37,573 bases of DNA from UBA2922 sp035352555 (GCA_035352555.1 DAOPXW010000012.1:1-37573); one strand, 5' to 3'. Shown: positions 6,465 through 14,372, counted from the stretch's first letter. Program-made: numbers and translations. The notes: generated by a model not told the origin, from the letters alone.

Positions 6465-7062
6465 ATCCAACGCCCTTCTGCCACCATTCGGCGGATGTGT
6501 AGTTGAACGCCAGCAAAGATAGATCGATCATTTTCGCATCATATTCAGTCGATGCAGCCAATTCTTCCTGCGTGAATCCGGCATCCAGCAAAATCTGTGC
6601 ATTTTCCGGCGTGTTGTCAGCTAAAACTGACTCACACTCACCGTCTGAGCAAAAGAAGTCAACGACCTTTAATGAGTTAAGTGCGATTATCTTGCCGTTT
6701 AATGGGCCGACGATTTCGACGAAGTCTTTTGGCAGCGTCCACGTCCCATCCGGGCAATAATCGCCACAGTCATAATCATGGTCAAACTGCTCGCGCTGGT
6801 CGATGTAACAGCCCATCATCGGGTCCTGTTCCATCAAATAGGCAACCTCTTTGCCCTTAGCCTCGTCAAATAATCCCATGTAGTTGTATTCGTCGGGGCT
6901 GGATAACGATGGTGCGACAAAGGTTCTCTGCCCGTCCATAGCTTCAAGGACTTTGAGATAGCCCGCTATTTCCTCGTCGGTCACGTCGCCGAATTTTTCT
7001 CGCAGTTGTTCGGCGGTCTTCCCGCCGGTATGCAAAATAGCCTCAAATAATTTGATTTTCAT
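6436..7062 (-). CDS. Hypothetical acidic protein
   Basis: A 208-residue protein. The start is ATG 7062 after GGAGAGGT; the longer frame to 7167 runs into the upstream gene. The N-terminal 50 residues (TAEQLREKFGDVTDEEIAGY) look like a small helical, possibly winged-helix, domain. A clustered segment MMGCYIDQREQFDHDYDCGD contains Cys, His and Asp that could bind metal. No catalytic family recognised. The C-terminal end overlaps a plus-strand gene. Confidence 0.65.
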   Translation of the reverse strand: MKIKLFEAILHTGGKTAEQLREKFGDVTDEEIAGYLKVLEAMDGQRTFVAPSLSSPDEYNYMGLFDEAKGKEVAYLMEQDPMMGCYIDQREQFDHDYDCGDYCPDGTWTLPKDFVEIVGPLNGKIIALNSLKVVDFFCSDGECESVLADNTPENAQILLDAGFTQEELAASTEYDAKMIDLSLLAFNYTSAEWWQKGVGFTSSQVDIP

Positions 7063-7063
7063 T

Positions 7064-7552
7064 CTACCTCTCCTTTCTGGCCTCCTGAGGGCCGCGCCAC
7101 TTTGGACTGCAATACGGAGACTCCGCACAATCGCCATTGGCGCAAAAATGACAAGACCCCTTCTCACAAATCCTCATCATTTTTTCTATATCCGCCACCG
7201 CCGCCTGTTCCCGCCGCTTGGAGGCGGCAAGCTGATTTTTCAGATCAATCTTCTCCGCCAGCAGTGCATCGCACTGTTTGGTGCAATCCACGTTGTACTG
7301 CTGGAGTTCTGCGTACTTGGCTTTTTCGGCCGCGAGCTGGACCTCGGCCCGCTGGCGCCGATCCGGCGCGATTTTGCTTTGGCTCTGGTCAAAGTCATTT
7401 AGTCGGGTAATCATGTCCGCGGCGTCCCGCAGAATTGCGCATCCATGTGTGCTGCAGTTATGCTCATGCCCGCAGCCGAGGCAGGCAAGGCTCCCAGTCT
7501 CCACGGAGAGCCGGCGCAGGGCCCGCACGATCTTGTCAGCAGTCTTTTCCAT
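7064..7552 (-). CDS. Hypothetical coiled-coil protein with Cys pairs
   Basis: A 162-residue protein. ATG at 7552 after GGGAGG is chosen over the longer frame, which lies inside parB. Layout: CLGCGHEHNCSTHGC near residue 27, a long coiled coil (QRAEVQLAAEKAKYAELQQ and onward), then CEKGSCHFCANGDC and YCSPKW near the C-terminus. Cysteine clusters at both ends suggest zinc binding. It overlaps the parB stop by 17 bp and is probably co-expressed with it. Confidence 0.65.
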   Translation of the reverse strand: MEKTADKIVRALRRLSVETGSLACLGCGHEHNCSTHGCAILRDAADMITRLNDFDQSQSKIAPDRRQRAEVQLAAEKAKYAELQQYNVDCTKQCDALLAEKIDLKNQLAASKRREQAAVADIEKMMRICEKGSCHFCANGDCAESPYCSPKWRGPQEARKER

Positions 7553-9065
7553 CGTGTGCCTCCCTCCTCTCGGGCACAGGATACCAGGCAACGATGTCGA
7601 TGTCCTCAATGGGCGCCGATGTCCGGGCAAACCTCCAGCAATAACTGCTCCGGTAGAGCAGCTGCATCACGGGCTCTGCACCTTCTGACATCTGCACCTG
7701 GGCGACGCACCAGCCCGGCGTGTAGTCCGTATCCGTCCGCCAATCAGGTGCCGGGGTCTCGGTCTTAATAACCGCGTCCACTTTTTTCACCAACTTGTCC
7801 GGCGGGTCTGGGATATCGGTGAGACAGAGCAAGAAATCAGCGGAACACCCGCAGGCACCGGCCAGGCCACACAGCATATCAAGGTACTCGCGACTTATTG
7901 GGGCGCTGCTTGGCGTAAACTTTTCCGGGGGATTAAGCACTCCCTTATAGTAATAGCGCCCCATTGCCTCACAGGCCGCCTTTTCGTTCAGGCCCCCGCG
8001 ATCCATCGCCTGCTGCATCCGGCGGAATAGCTTTTCGCAGCGGTTGGCTTTTTGCTTTTCCTCATCTCTGATCTTGGCATTTTCGGCCTTTATCTTCGCA
8101 CGTGCGGCGGCCTTTTTATCCTTGATTTTATCTGCCAACTTGGGGCAAGCGGCCTTGCAGGTAGTCAGCTTATCGCACCCTTTGCAGCAGCAATTTTTGC
8201 CGTATTCGCAGGGCATATAATCGTAATAATCATTTTTGGCCATCCAGTGGAACATGTTGCCGGCGTTCTCGCAAGGGGCACCTTCACACTCCGCGCATGG
8301 CATTATAGACTCGATGTTGTCTATGTACGAGGACAGCCTTGCAGGGGAGCCGGTCCACATGCTTTGATTTTCCACTTTGATCATCTTCTGACGGTATTCC
8401 GGCAACTGCGCCAGCTCATATGCCACGGACTCATTAATGGCCCTGGGGCCGCCCTTTTCATATTCGGCATAGTATTCCGGGATGAGCTTCTCCCGGATCA
8501 CCTTCAGCCGGGCGAGTTTTGACGCGCTGACCTTGCAGCACTCGGCGACGTAGTCGCGCATTTTCCCCGGAAAGCTGTAGCCCTGCTCCTTCAGCCCGTA
8601 AAGCAGTAGCTCCACGCGCTCGGCCTGTTTGGAGATCTCCGCCGACGTCAGCACGCGGGTGTCCGAGTTTGCGCGGATCAGCGCCAGCTCCGCCTCCAGA
8701 TCTGAGCTGTAATGATTGACAAAGCACGGGATGCGCCCGGCGTTGATATCCGCCGCAAACAGCTTGCCGTCCGGAATTTTGTCGCCGGCGGCGAGGATCT
8801 GCTGCAGCGCCTTAAAACGACGGTGGCCGGAGATAATTACATAGTCGCCCTCGCCGCGCTGGTTGACTACCAGCGGCGACTGCAGACCGTCCAGCAGGAT
8901 GGCATCCAAAAGAGTGTCTACATTGGACACGTCGTAAAAGTTTTTATCATTGGCGTGGATCTGTTCCGCCGGCAGGGCGGCCACGCCCCCGGACGTTACG
9001 GCGGTGTCCAATTTGGACACGTCGCCCAGGATGGACGAAAGGTCAAAGCCCTTTTTGTCAGCCAT
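7536..9065 (-). CDS. parB: ParB-like partition protein with Cys-rich insert
   Basis: A 509-residue protein. The N-terminal ParB domain has LDAILLDGLQSPLVVN and the nucleotide-contact motif SGHRRFKAL (residues 50-90). ParB proteins of this class bind CTP and parS and spread as clamps. A helix-turn-helix-like region follows (MRDYVAECCKVSASKLARL, about residue 170). Residues 255-310 hold a cysteine cluster (CAECEGAPC, then CCCKGCDKLTTCKAAC), probably zinc-binding and unusual for chromosomal ParB. The start is ATG 9065 after GGAGGCG, overlapping parA by 8 bp; the longer frame is inside parA. Two copies of the genome's 17-bp palindrome lie in its 5' part (9004-9020, 8914-8930), as expected of parS. 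Confidence 0.85.
   Translation of the reverse strand: MADKKGFDLSSILGDVSKLDTAVTSGGVAALPAEQIHANDKNFYDVSNVDTLLDAILLDGLQSPLVVNQRGEGDYVIISGHRRFKALQQILAAGDKIPDGKLFAADINAGRIPCFVNHYSSDLEAELALIRANSDTRVLTSAEISKQAERVELLLYGLKEQGYSFPGKMRDYVAECCKVSASKLARLKVIREKLIPEYYAEYEKGGPRAINESVAYELAQLPEYRQKMIKVENQSMWTGSPARLSSYIDNIESIMPCAECEGAPCENAGNMFHWMAKNDYYDYMPCEYGKNCCCKGCDKLTTCKAACPKLADKIKDKKAAARAKIKAENAKIRDEEKQKANRCEKLFRRMQQAMDRGGLNEKAACEAMGRYYYKGVLNPPEKFTPSSAPISREYLDMLCGLAGACGCSADFLLCLTDIPDPPDKLVKKVDAVIKTETPAPDWRTDTDYTPGWCVAQVQMSEGAEPVMQLLYRSSYCWRFARTSAPIEDIDIVAWYPVPERREAHDGKDC
8914..8930. promoter_or_regulatory. Dispersed palindrome (candidate parS), weak site 2
   Basis: GTGTCTAC-A-TTGGACAC, two mismatches to the left arm of the consensus and a perfect right arm. 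It lies in parB and encodes VSNVDT. It may be a degenerate site 90 bp from the perfect site at 9004. Confidence 0.45.
9004..9020. promoter_or_regulatory. Dispersed palindrome (candidate parS), site 3
   Basis: GTGTCCAA-T-TTGGACAC, perfect arms, within parB codons 16-21 (VSKLDT). Placement inside or beside parB is typical of parS. Confidence 0.7.
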
Positions 9066-9828
9066 TGCCCACGCCTCCTCCCAGGTACTCGGCGACAAAC
9101 CGGCGGTAATCCACGCCGGCGGCGGAGCGCGGGGAAAACTGCGGAAGGGGCTGCTTGGCAAAGGTCATGCCGTCCACCATGTCGCTCCAGCGTATGGCCT
9201 GGGCGAAAACCGGCAGGCCCATGCCCCGGAGCTGCCGTTCGGCGTCCGCCGTGGTCTCGCTCCTGCCGCGCATTGTGATGAGGCAGCCGGCCACGCGCAG
9301 CGCGGGATTGATCTGCCGCATGGACATCACCTGCTGCATGAGGTTGGCCATGCCCCGCAGGCTAAAGGCATCGAGCTTGATCGGGATCACAACATCATCC
9401 GTCGCCAGCAGGGCTGCGGTGGCCGAAGCCGTGAACGCCGGCGGCAGATCAATAATGACGTAATCATAGGCATCATCCTCGATGAGCGCGTCCCGGAGAT
9501 CCCGCAGCGCCTTAACGTGGACGGTCTTGTCCTCCACCTTGCTGAGGTCGAGCGTCATAAGCTCCGAGCTTGCGGTGATGATGTCGACGCCGGGGATGTT
9601 GGTCGTCGCCACCCAGTCGGGGTAGTAATCGGCCTCCCCGGTCAAAAAGTAATACAGGCCGCCGTCGTCGGCTCCCGCGCCGAGAAAATCCGTGCTGTTG
9701 CATTGGCTGTCAGCGTCGATGAGCAGGACGCGCTTTTTGTAGTCGAGGGCGAGGATCGCCGCCATGTTGATGGCCGTGACGGTCTTACCCACGCCGCCCT
9801 TGAGATTAACGATTGAGACAACTTTCAT
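9058..9828 (-). CDS. parA: ParA-family partition ATPase
   Basis: A 256-residue Walker-type ATPase with the deviant Walker A KGGVGKT (residues 10-16), DADSQCN (Walker A') and YVIIDLPP (Walker B). ParA binds nucleoid DNA with ATP and moves ParB-parS complexes. The start is ATG 9828 after GGAAG, matching the usual MKVVSIVNLKGGVGKT N-terminus. The longer frame adds an unlikely basic leader. It forms an operon with parB, overlapping by 8 bp. No N-terminal HTH is present, so it is not a P1-type autoregulator. Confidence 0.92.
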   Translation of the reverse strand: MKVVSIVNLKGGVGKTVTAINMAAILALDYKKRVLLIDADSQCNSTDFLGAGADDGGLYYFLTGEADYYPDWVATTNIPGVDIITASSELMTLDLSKVEDKTVHVKALRDLRDALIEDDAYDYVIIDLPPAFTASATAALLATDDVVIPIKLDAFSLRGMANLMQQVMSMRQINPALRVAGCLITMRGRSETTADAERQLRGMGLPVFAQAIRWSDMVDGMTFAKQPLPQFSPRSAAGVDYRRFVAEYLGGGVGNG

Positions 9829-9861
9829 AACTTTCTTCCTTTCATGCCGACACCCCAGCAC

Positions 9862-10005
9862 TCAATCGAGCTTTTTTAGATATGCATCCCCGCCGGGAAT
9901 TGGCTTAAGCCCATAACTGGACCTAAATTGGTTAATTGTACATTTGCCGCTTTTTATCCGCTTGAGGTCACGTTCACCTCTCGCGGATATTTTTTTGTTT
10001 CTCAT
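9862..10005 (-). CDS. Small basic protein
   Basis: A 47-residue, lysine/arginine-rich protein (MRNKKISARGERDLKRIKSG) of unknown function. ATG at 10005 follows AAAGGAAA, and the longer frame to 10065 overlaps the upstream gene more. It precedes parA by 33 bp. Small basic proteins here could bind DNA or host proteins. The call rests on the ribosome binding site and operon position. Confidence 0.5.
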   Translation of the reverse strand: MRNKKISARGERDLKRIKSGKCTINQFRSSYGLKPIPGGDAYLKKLD

Positions 10006-10028
10006 ATAGTGTTTCCTTTCACCTGCCG

Positions 10029-10223
10029 TCAACGTTCCGCGCGTCGGCGGCCTAAAAAATGACACTCGACAAAACTCATCCCGACGGGAAAAAATGTATA
10101 CCTGGCCCGGTAGTATCGGCGCTCCGGGTGGATGTAGATCACCTCGGAGCTGTATGTGCTGGTGCCGAACATCCGGCTCTCCCCGAAGGACGGCTTGTCC
10201 GGGGCCTTGTCACCTATCTGCAT
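10029..10223 (-). CDS. Hypothetical small protein
   Basis: A 64-residue protein. ATG at 10223 follows GGGAG and overlaps the upstream 57-residue gene by 14 bp. It is rich in aromatic residues (YSSEVIYIHPERRYYRARYT) with a basic end (RRRAER), suggesting a small beta-sheet domain. No family recognised. Confidence 0.5.
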   Translation of the reverse strand: MQIGDKAPDKPSFGESRMFGTSTYSSEVIYIHPERRYYRARYTFFPVGMSFVECHFLGRRRAER

Positions 10224-10383
10224 TGGTCATCTCCCTTTCCGCGCAGTGGGCCGCGAAGGCCAGCGCCAGATAAAGCTCCCCATATTCCGGCACGTCCGGC
10301 CGCAGGCGGGCAAGGCCCTCATAGCGCAGCGCCTCACAGCGCACAAGCTCCGCATAGCGCGTCGTAAATTTATGCTCCAGCAT
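10210..10383 (-). CDS. Hypothetical small helical protein
   Basis: A 57-residue protein read from the sequence: ATG at 10383, seven bases after AGGAGG, stop at 10212-10210. It begins MLEHKFTTRYAELVRCEALR and is predicted largely helical (YGELYLALAFAAHCAERE). It sits just after the DnaB helicase gene. Unknown function; a helicase accessory role is possible only by position. Confidence 0.5.
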   Translation of the reverse strand: MLEHKFTTRYAELVRCEALRYEGLARLRPDVPEYGELYLALAFAAHCAEREMTNADR

Positions 10384-10391
10384 GGTGCCTC

Positions 10392-11756
10392 CTAAAACGG
10401 CAGCTCGCCCGGGCTGCCAGGCGGAAGATCCTCAAAATTCACCTGCAGCGACTGATCTTCACGCGCCTGCTGATGCAGCTCCGCCTTTGCGGCGCGCCCC
10501 TCGGCAGAGAGCTTGCGCATGATCTCTTTGCCCTCGTCCTGCGGCTTTGGGGTCATGGTCTGGCACGGGCCGTCAAATGCCAATGTCAGAGATAATTTAT
10601 CTCCGTCCTTGTTTTTTGAGACTTTGAGCATGCGGTCACTGTGGTTGTCGTTGGGGTCGGAGGGATAGAGCAGCATGGCCACATCGGCGTCCTGCTCGAT
10701 CTGCCCGGACTCGCGAAAATCTGACAGCGTCGGCGGCCGGGGCTTGCCCTTGTCCTTTTCCGGGCGGGAGAGCTGCTGCAGCGCTATGACGGTGATACCA
10801 TGCGCCTGGGCAAGCGTGTGCAGGCCCATGGAAATGTTGGTCACTATCTCGTAGCGCGATTTGCCGCCGGCGGCGATGATCCCCAGATAGTCCGCAAAAA
10901 TCACGTCGTAGCGATGGCTCAGCGCATCAGCCTGGATATCGCCGACAGACCATCCGCTGGCGCGGACGATCTCCAGCGGCAGATCGTAAAGCTCCTTGCA
11001 GGCATCGCCCGCGCGCCGCCACTCCTCCGGCGTCATTTCGTGGCGCTTGATCTTTGCCATCGGGATGTGCCCCATGCTGGAGATCAGCCGATCCCGGATT
11101 TTTTTTGCGCCGGTCTCCAGCGAGTAATACGCCACGCGGTGGCCGTCCTTTGCCAGACGCCGGGCAAACTGCAGGGACAGCAGCGTCTTGCCGGCGCTGG
11201 GATATCCGCCGATCACCACAAAATCACCGGGCTCCACAAACAGCCCCTTGTCCAGCGCGTCTATACCCCAGCTAAGGTACTTCGGGGCCACGTCGTAATT
11301 TTGAGCCGCCATAAACTCGTTGGCGGCGTCCTGGGCGGTCAGCCGTTCCGCGCCCCGGCGGCTGACGAAAAGCCCGTTGAGCTTATCCGTCTCCTTTGCC
11401 GCGGCCTCAATATTTTCGGTGCCTAGGATCTCGCCGGCCGCCGCGTGGATCAGCACGAGCCGCCGGTAATCCCGCAGCGCGTCGCAGTAGTACAGCACGT
11501 CGCTGGTCTGGTGACTAAGCGCCTCGTCAATGGCGACGCCGTAGTCCTCCCCGGCCTGCTTGCGCACGGTCAGCGGGTCGATGGGCGACCCGGCGAGATA
11601 CAGGACGGACAGCGCGTTATACAGCGTCCGGGTGATGTCTGCGTCAAAGAGCTCCGCCGAGAGTTTTGCCATTGCCTCGCCGATGTGCGTCGGATCCCGG
11701 ATCAGCGTGCCCAGCACGGTGAGCTGCATGGATATGTAATTGTCGCGGTCGTACAC
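10392..11756 (-). CDS. dnaB: Replicative DNA helicase, DnaB family
   Basis: A 454-residue DnaB-type helicase that unwinds the phage replication fork. The N-terminal helical domain (residues 1-100) precedes a RecA-like C-terminal domain with Walker A GGYPSAGKT (about residue 185), the segment YDVIFADYLGII (Walker B) and VIALQQLSRPEKD with SDFRESGQIEQDAD typical of DnaB helicases. GTG at 11756 follows the initiator stop directly, with GAGGTG six bases upstream, so the two are translationally coupled. The C-terminal tail is acidic and proline-rich. Confidence 0.92.
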   Translation of the reverse strand: MYDRDNYISMQLTVLGTLIRDPTHIGEAMAKLSAELFDADITRTLYNALSVLYLAGSPIDPLTVRKQAGEDYGVAIDEALSHQTSDVLYYCDALRDYRRLVLIHAAAGEILGTENIEAAAKETDKLNGLFVSRRGAERLTAQDAANEFMAAQNYDVAPKYLSWGIDALDKGLFVEPGDFVVIGGYPSAGKTLLSLQFARRLAKDGHRVAYYSLETGAKKIRDRLISSMGHIPMAKIKRHEMTPEEWRRAGDACKELYDLPLEIVRASGWSVGDIQADALSHRYDVIFADYLGIIAAGGKSRYEIVTNISMGLHTLAQAHGITVIALQQLSRPEKDKGKPRPPTLSDFRESGQIEQDADVAMLLYPSDPNDNHSDRMLKVSKNKDGDKLSLTLAFDGPCQTMTPKPQDEGKEIMRKLSAEGRAAKAELHQQAREDQSLQVNFEDLPPGSPGELPF

Positions 11757-12518
11757 TCAGATCACCTCGCTATCCTCGGCCCAGCCGCCCCCGCCGGTCT
11801 GCCCGGTATCCAGGGGCTCATCCACTGGATCTTCCCAACGCCGGTTTTTGATCCACCGGCAGGGGTACGGGATGCCGATGCCGCGCTGCCAGTCCTCGGA
11901 GTGCATCTGCTTAGAGAGGGCAATGGCCATCTGGTTGATAAGCTCATCGGACGGATGCAGCTTGTCCCATTCCTTGATGGCGTCCGGTTTGTCCCTGCGT
12001 CTTTCCGCAGGGTAGAACGTCCAAAACCGTGCAAATCTCTCTGGTCTCCACGCCGGGGACGACTTTGCCTCACGCCGGCCCCCCTCTTGGGGGGCTTTAG
12101 GGGGATTAGTACTTGGTCTATTAGTACTTGGTTGTGTCTGATTTCCCGTCAACGTGTTTTCCGTCGACGCAAAATCGGCTAACGGTACCGTTGACCGATT
12201 TTCGGTCAACGGTGTAGCCTCCCCTGGCGGACACTCGTAGATGACGTACTCGTTGCCGGCAAAAGCGCCGGACTCGTCGTGCGTCTGGTGCCGGACTATG
12301 TACCCTGCGGCCTCCAGCTCCTCAATGGCCTTGCCGATCGCGGCCTTGCCCTCCTGGCAAATCCGGGTAAGCCCGCCGATCGTGTAATCCCAGTCATCCG
12401 GCAGCCGCAGCATCAGCGACAGCAGCCCTTTGGCCTTGAGACTGAGCCGCTTGTCGTCCAGATGATAATTGGCCATGACGGTGTAATTTTTGGTGCGCTC
12501 CACGCGGCATACAGCCAT
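11757..12518 (-). CDS. Replication initiator (winged-helix, O/DnaD-like)
   Basis: A 253-residue protein. The N-terminal winged helix begins YTVMANYHLDDKRLSLKAKG, the layout of phage replication initiators that bind the origin. The central linker (residues 100-145; STNRPSTNPPKAP) is low-complexity because its DNA holds palindromes and repeats, as in lambda O. The C-terminal part (WTFYPAERRRDKPDAIKEWD, then PYPCRWIKNRRWED) resembles the helicase-loading ends of such proteins. ATG at 12518 follows GGAGGTG. It is directly coupled to dnaB, which supports the function. Confidence 0.8.
   Translation of the reverse strand: MAVCRVERTKNYTVMANYHLDDKRLSLKAKGLLSLMLRLPDDWDYTIGGLTRICQEGKAAIGKAIEELEAAGYIVRHQTHDESGAFAGNEYVIYECPPGEATPLTENRSTVPLADFASTENTLTGNQTQPSTNRPSTNPPKAPQEGGRREAKSSPAWRPERFARFWTFYPAERRRDKPDAIKEWDKLHPSDELINQMAIALSKQMHSEDWQRGIGIPYPCRWIKNRRWEDPVDEPLDTGQTGGGGWAEDSEVI
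12103..12215. other. Candidate replication origin inside the initiator gene
   Basis: Contains two 13-bp direct repeats ATTAGTACTTGGT (12105-12117, 12120-12132) and a cluster of CGGTCAACGG-like words in both orientations (12146-12215), including a 32-bp near-perfect palindrome at 12171-12202 centred on AACGGTACCGTT. A GC hairpin (CCCCCC-TCTT-GGGGGG) lies just left at about 12079-12094. Iterons within the initiator gene are known from lambda-type origins. Confidence 0.5.
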
Positions 12519-12521
12519 TGT

Positions 12522-12593
12522 CTACACCTCCGCCATACACACGGCTACGGTCTCGACGGCCAGCAGCGCCCAGATCAACAGATGTCCGATCAT
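12522..12593 (-). CDS. Tiny hydrophobic peptide
   Basis: A possible 23-residue peptide, MIGHLLIWALLAVETVAVCM plus AEV, mostly one membrane-spanning stretch. ATG overlaps the stop of the 29-codon frame (ATGA). Its end carries the GGAGGTG site of the initiator gene, so it could also be a coupling leader. Low certainty because of its size. Confidence 0.3.
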   Translation of the reverse strand: MIGHLLIWALLAVETVAVCMAEV

Positions 12594-12679
12594 ACCGCCA
12601 CCCGGCTTCCCCAGATCGCGTTACGGAGCAGCTGCAGCGTCGCGCACAGCTCGGCGTCCGAAAAATCACTGATTTTCAT
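12590..12679 (-). CDS. Small peptide, paralogue of the 53-aa protein
   Basis: A 29-residue frame starting MKISDFSDAELCATLQLL and ending NAIWGSRVAV, read from the sequence, with GGCGG upstream of ATG 12679. Its end repeats the end of the protein at 13245-13406 (DAIWESRVAG), and about 35 bp of DNA are nearly identical. It could be a short functional paralogue or a remnant of duplication. Confidence 0.35.
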   Translation of the reverse strand: MKISDFSDAELCATLQLLRNAIWGSRVAV

Positions 12680-12694
12680 ATTTCCGCCTCTCGA

Positions 12695-12961
12695 TCAAAC
12701 ACCATCAAACGGGTTCACGCAGCACCACCAGATGTCATAATGCTGCTTAAGCTGGGCGGGATCGTCACTCCCCCAGTTTCCCTCGTGCCACCAGAGCTTT
12801 TTACTTGTGCTGCGAGGGTCAGGCTGAAGGTGTCCGATTTTATATCTCGCACCAGTGCCGCAGACAAGCCCGGTCTTTGGCACCATCCGAAGCGCCACTA
12901 GTTCGTCAGGCCCCGGGTGTTCGGACTTGGTAGTCAGGTCAAGTCGTTTCCATTTGCTCAT
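12695..12961 (-). CDS. Hypothetical protein
   Basis: An 88-residue protein starting MSKWKRLDLTTKSEHPGPDE. ATG at 12961 overlaps the ASCH-gene stop (ATGA), which selects it over the longer frame from 13027. Tryptophan-rich C-terminal half (KLWWHEGNWGSDD, DIWWCCVNPF). No known family. Translationally coupled to the ASCH-like gene. Confidence 0.55.
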   Translation of the reverse strand: MSKWKRLDLTTKSEHPGPDELVALRMVPKTGLVCGTGARYKIGHLQPDPRSTSKKLWWHEGNWGSDDPAQLKQHYDIWWCCVNPFDGV

Positions 12962-13248
12962 GACTTTAGCTCCTTTACAGTCAAAATGTGGAAGCGAAAA
13001 ACTTCCTCGTCTGCTGGCGCTCCCCACTTCGGTACGCCGAATCCAACGTCCCAGAATCCGTAAACTAGCAGCGTTGGCCTGTCCTTTCCGTAGCCGTTGC
13101 GCAGATGCTCATAGACGTACTTTTTTCCCGCGTAGGGGATCAGCGGCTCGATGCGCTTCTGCCAATACGGTTTGATTGCCCGGTATTCTTCAGTTTTAAT
13201 CCCGGTGCGGATCATGTTGTACCATTTACCACTGATTGGCAGTATCAT
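12958..13248 (-). CDS. ASCH-like domain protein
   Basis: A 96-residue protein beginning MILPISGKWYNMIRTGIKTEEYR, with AIKPYWQKRI next. This is the signature of the ASCH (PUA-like) fold, in which a Lys and Glu near GIKTEEYR contact RNA or a modified nucleotide. It probably binds RNA or a nucleotide; phage roles are unknown. The ATG overlaps the upstream stop (ATGA). Confidence 0.65.
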   Translation of the reverse strand: MILPISGKWYNMIRTGIKTEEYRAIKPYWQKRIEPLIPYAGKKYVYEHLRNGYGKDRPTLLVYGFWDVGFGVPKWGAPADEEVFRFHILTVKELKS

Positions 13249-13406
13249 CCCGCCACCCGGCTTTCCCAGATCGCGTCGCGGATCTCGCTGATTCCATCGG
13301 CCAGATCGTCGTCAGTGACGGCGGCGCGGCCCTCGTAGTACAATCCCTTGAGCACGTCCAGCATCAGATCAACGGTATGCTCCGGGAGGCAAACGTAATT
13401 TTCCAT
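13245..13406 (-). CDS. Hypothetical small acidic protein
   Basis: A 53-residue protein: ATG 13406 after GGTGGTG, stop 13247-13245. Sequence MENYVCLPEHTVDLMLDVLK, then an acidic middle (TDDDLADGISEIRD), ending AIWESRVAG. Helical and acidic. Its end is duplicated at 12590-12628. Unknown function. Confidence 0.5.
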   Translation of the reverse strand: MENYVCLPEHTVDLMLDVLKGLYYEGRAAVTDDDLADGISEIRDAIWESRVAG

Positions 13407-13409
13407 CGT

Positions 13410-13691
13410 TCACACCACCTTCATCCCGGGATAGTATCCGCTGGCGCTGATGGCCGCGGGCCTCCCCCGCCTTTTGGCATCCGGCGGCAGAGCCGGCGCG
13501 GGCGCGTGGACGGTCTGACGCGACTGGCGGCAGCTCAGAATGTAGATGTCCACGTCGCTCTGGAGCAGCCTCCACTGCCCGCTGATGCGGTAGGCGGTGA
13601 TCTGGTGCTCGTTAATTAGCCGGTACAGCGTGTCGTCGCTGATCAGCAGCTGCTCGGCCACCTCGGCCGGCTTAAGCAGCCGTTCAGTCAT
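13410..13691 (-). CDS. HTH_17/MerR-like DNA-binding protein, candidate excisionase
   Basis: A 93-residue protein. The N-terminal winged HTH, LLKPAEVAEQLLISDDTLYR followed by LINEHQITAYRISGQWR, is the excisionase/HTH_17 pattern. The C-terminal half is proline- and arginine-rich (DAKRRGRPAAI). It may bend DNA at attP to direct excision, or regulate early genes. It overlaps the upstream HTH gene by 8 bp and is expressed from the early leftward promoter, consistent with an excisionase needed on induction. Confidence 0.6.
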   Translation of the reverse strand: MTERLLKPAEVAEQLLISDDTLYRLINEHQITAYRISGQWRLLQSDVDIYILSCRQSRQTVHAPAPALPPDAKRRGRPAAISASGYYPGMKVV

Positions 13692-14142
13692 CGTAATACT
13701 CCTCCTTCGCGTATTTGAGTTCTATGGCGGCCTTGATGACGCCTTCCAGCTCGCCGTAGATCGCGTTGAACAGCTCGTGCTCATCGTCGTCGATATGCCC
13801 GTCACTGGCGATCTTCAGCAGGTCATCGGTGCGGTGCTTGGCCGAAAAATCACAAATCCGGTGCACCAGTGTACATACGGCTTGGGTAAAGGTGCGCTCG
13901 CTGACCTGCGGCAACAGGGTCGCGGCAAGGCTGCTCTTGGCGCGCATATAGGTCACGCAAAGAGACTGCATCCCGCTGATGTCGGCCATGTGGATCACGA
14001 TGTCGTCACTGGGCAAACCGCGGCCAGACTCATAGAGCCGGACGCTGTCCACGCTGCAGCCGATAGCCTCGGCCCAGCGTTCCTGGGTCATGCCCGCAGC
14101 ACGCCTCGCGTTTTCATAGATATTTCTGTATTTGGACTCCAT
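13684..14142 (-). CDS. HTH protein, XRE-like, early regulator
   Basis: A 152-residue protein. N-terminal HTH: NARRAAGMTQERWAEAIGCS, then VDSVRLYESGRGLPSD. The C-terminal 90 residues (HRTDDLLKIASDGHIDDDEH) are acidic and of unknown function. ATG at 14142 after GGAGG is preferred over the longer frame. It lies second in the early leftward operon, after the Cro-like gene. Possibly an early transcription regulator. Confidence 0.65.
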   Translation of the reverse strand: MESKYRNIYENARRAAGMTQERWAEAIGCSVDSVRLYESGRGLPSDDIVIHMADISGMQSLCVTYMRAKSSLAATLLPQVSERTFTQAVCTLVHRICDFSAKHRTDDLLKIASDGHIDDDEHELFNAIYGELEGVIKAAIELKYAKEEYYDD

Positions 14143-14177
14143 TGCCTTTCCTCCATTTCTGCGCAAAAATTACTGTA

Positions 14178-14372
14178 TCAGGCCGACACATCGGCAAAAA
14201 GTGCATCGATCGTGCAGTCGTATAGCTTTGCAAGCTTTGGGGCAATAATCCATTGCGGAAACCCTTCACCGCGCTCCCATTTGCCGACTGCCTGCGCTGA
14301 AACGCCGACCGCGTTTCCAACGTCAGCTTGGGACATCTGTTTTTGCTCCCTGAGCTGTTTCAAGTTATTCAC
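14178..14372 (-). CDS. cro: Cro-like XRE repressor
   Basis: A 64-residue single-domain HTH: LREQKQMSQADVGNAVGVSA, then QAVGKWERGEGFPQW. It is closely similar to the CI N-terminus (both share VSAQAVGKWER), so both should bind the operators at 14392-14485. GTG at 14372 lies eight bases after GGAGGTG. It is the first gene of the leftward early operon and is expected to promote the lytic state by repressing CI. Confidence 0.8.
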   Translation of the reverse strand: MNNLKQLREQKQMSQADVGNAVGVSAQAVGKWERGEGFPQWIIAPKLAKLYDCTIDALFADVSA

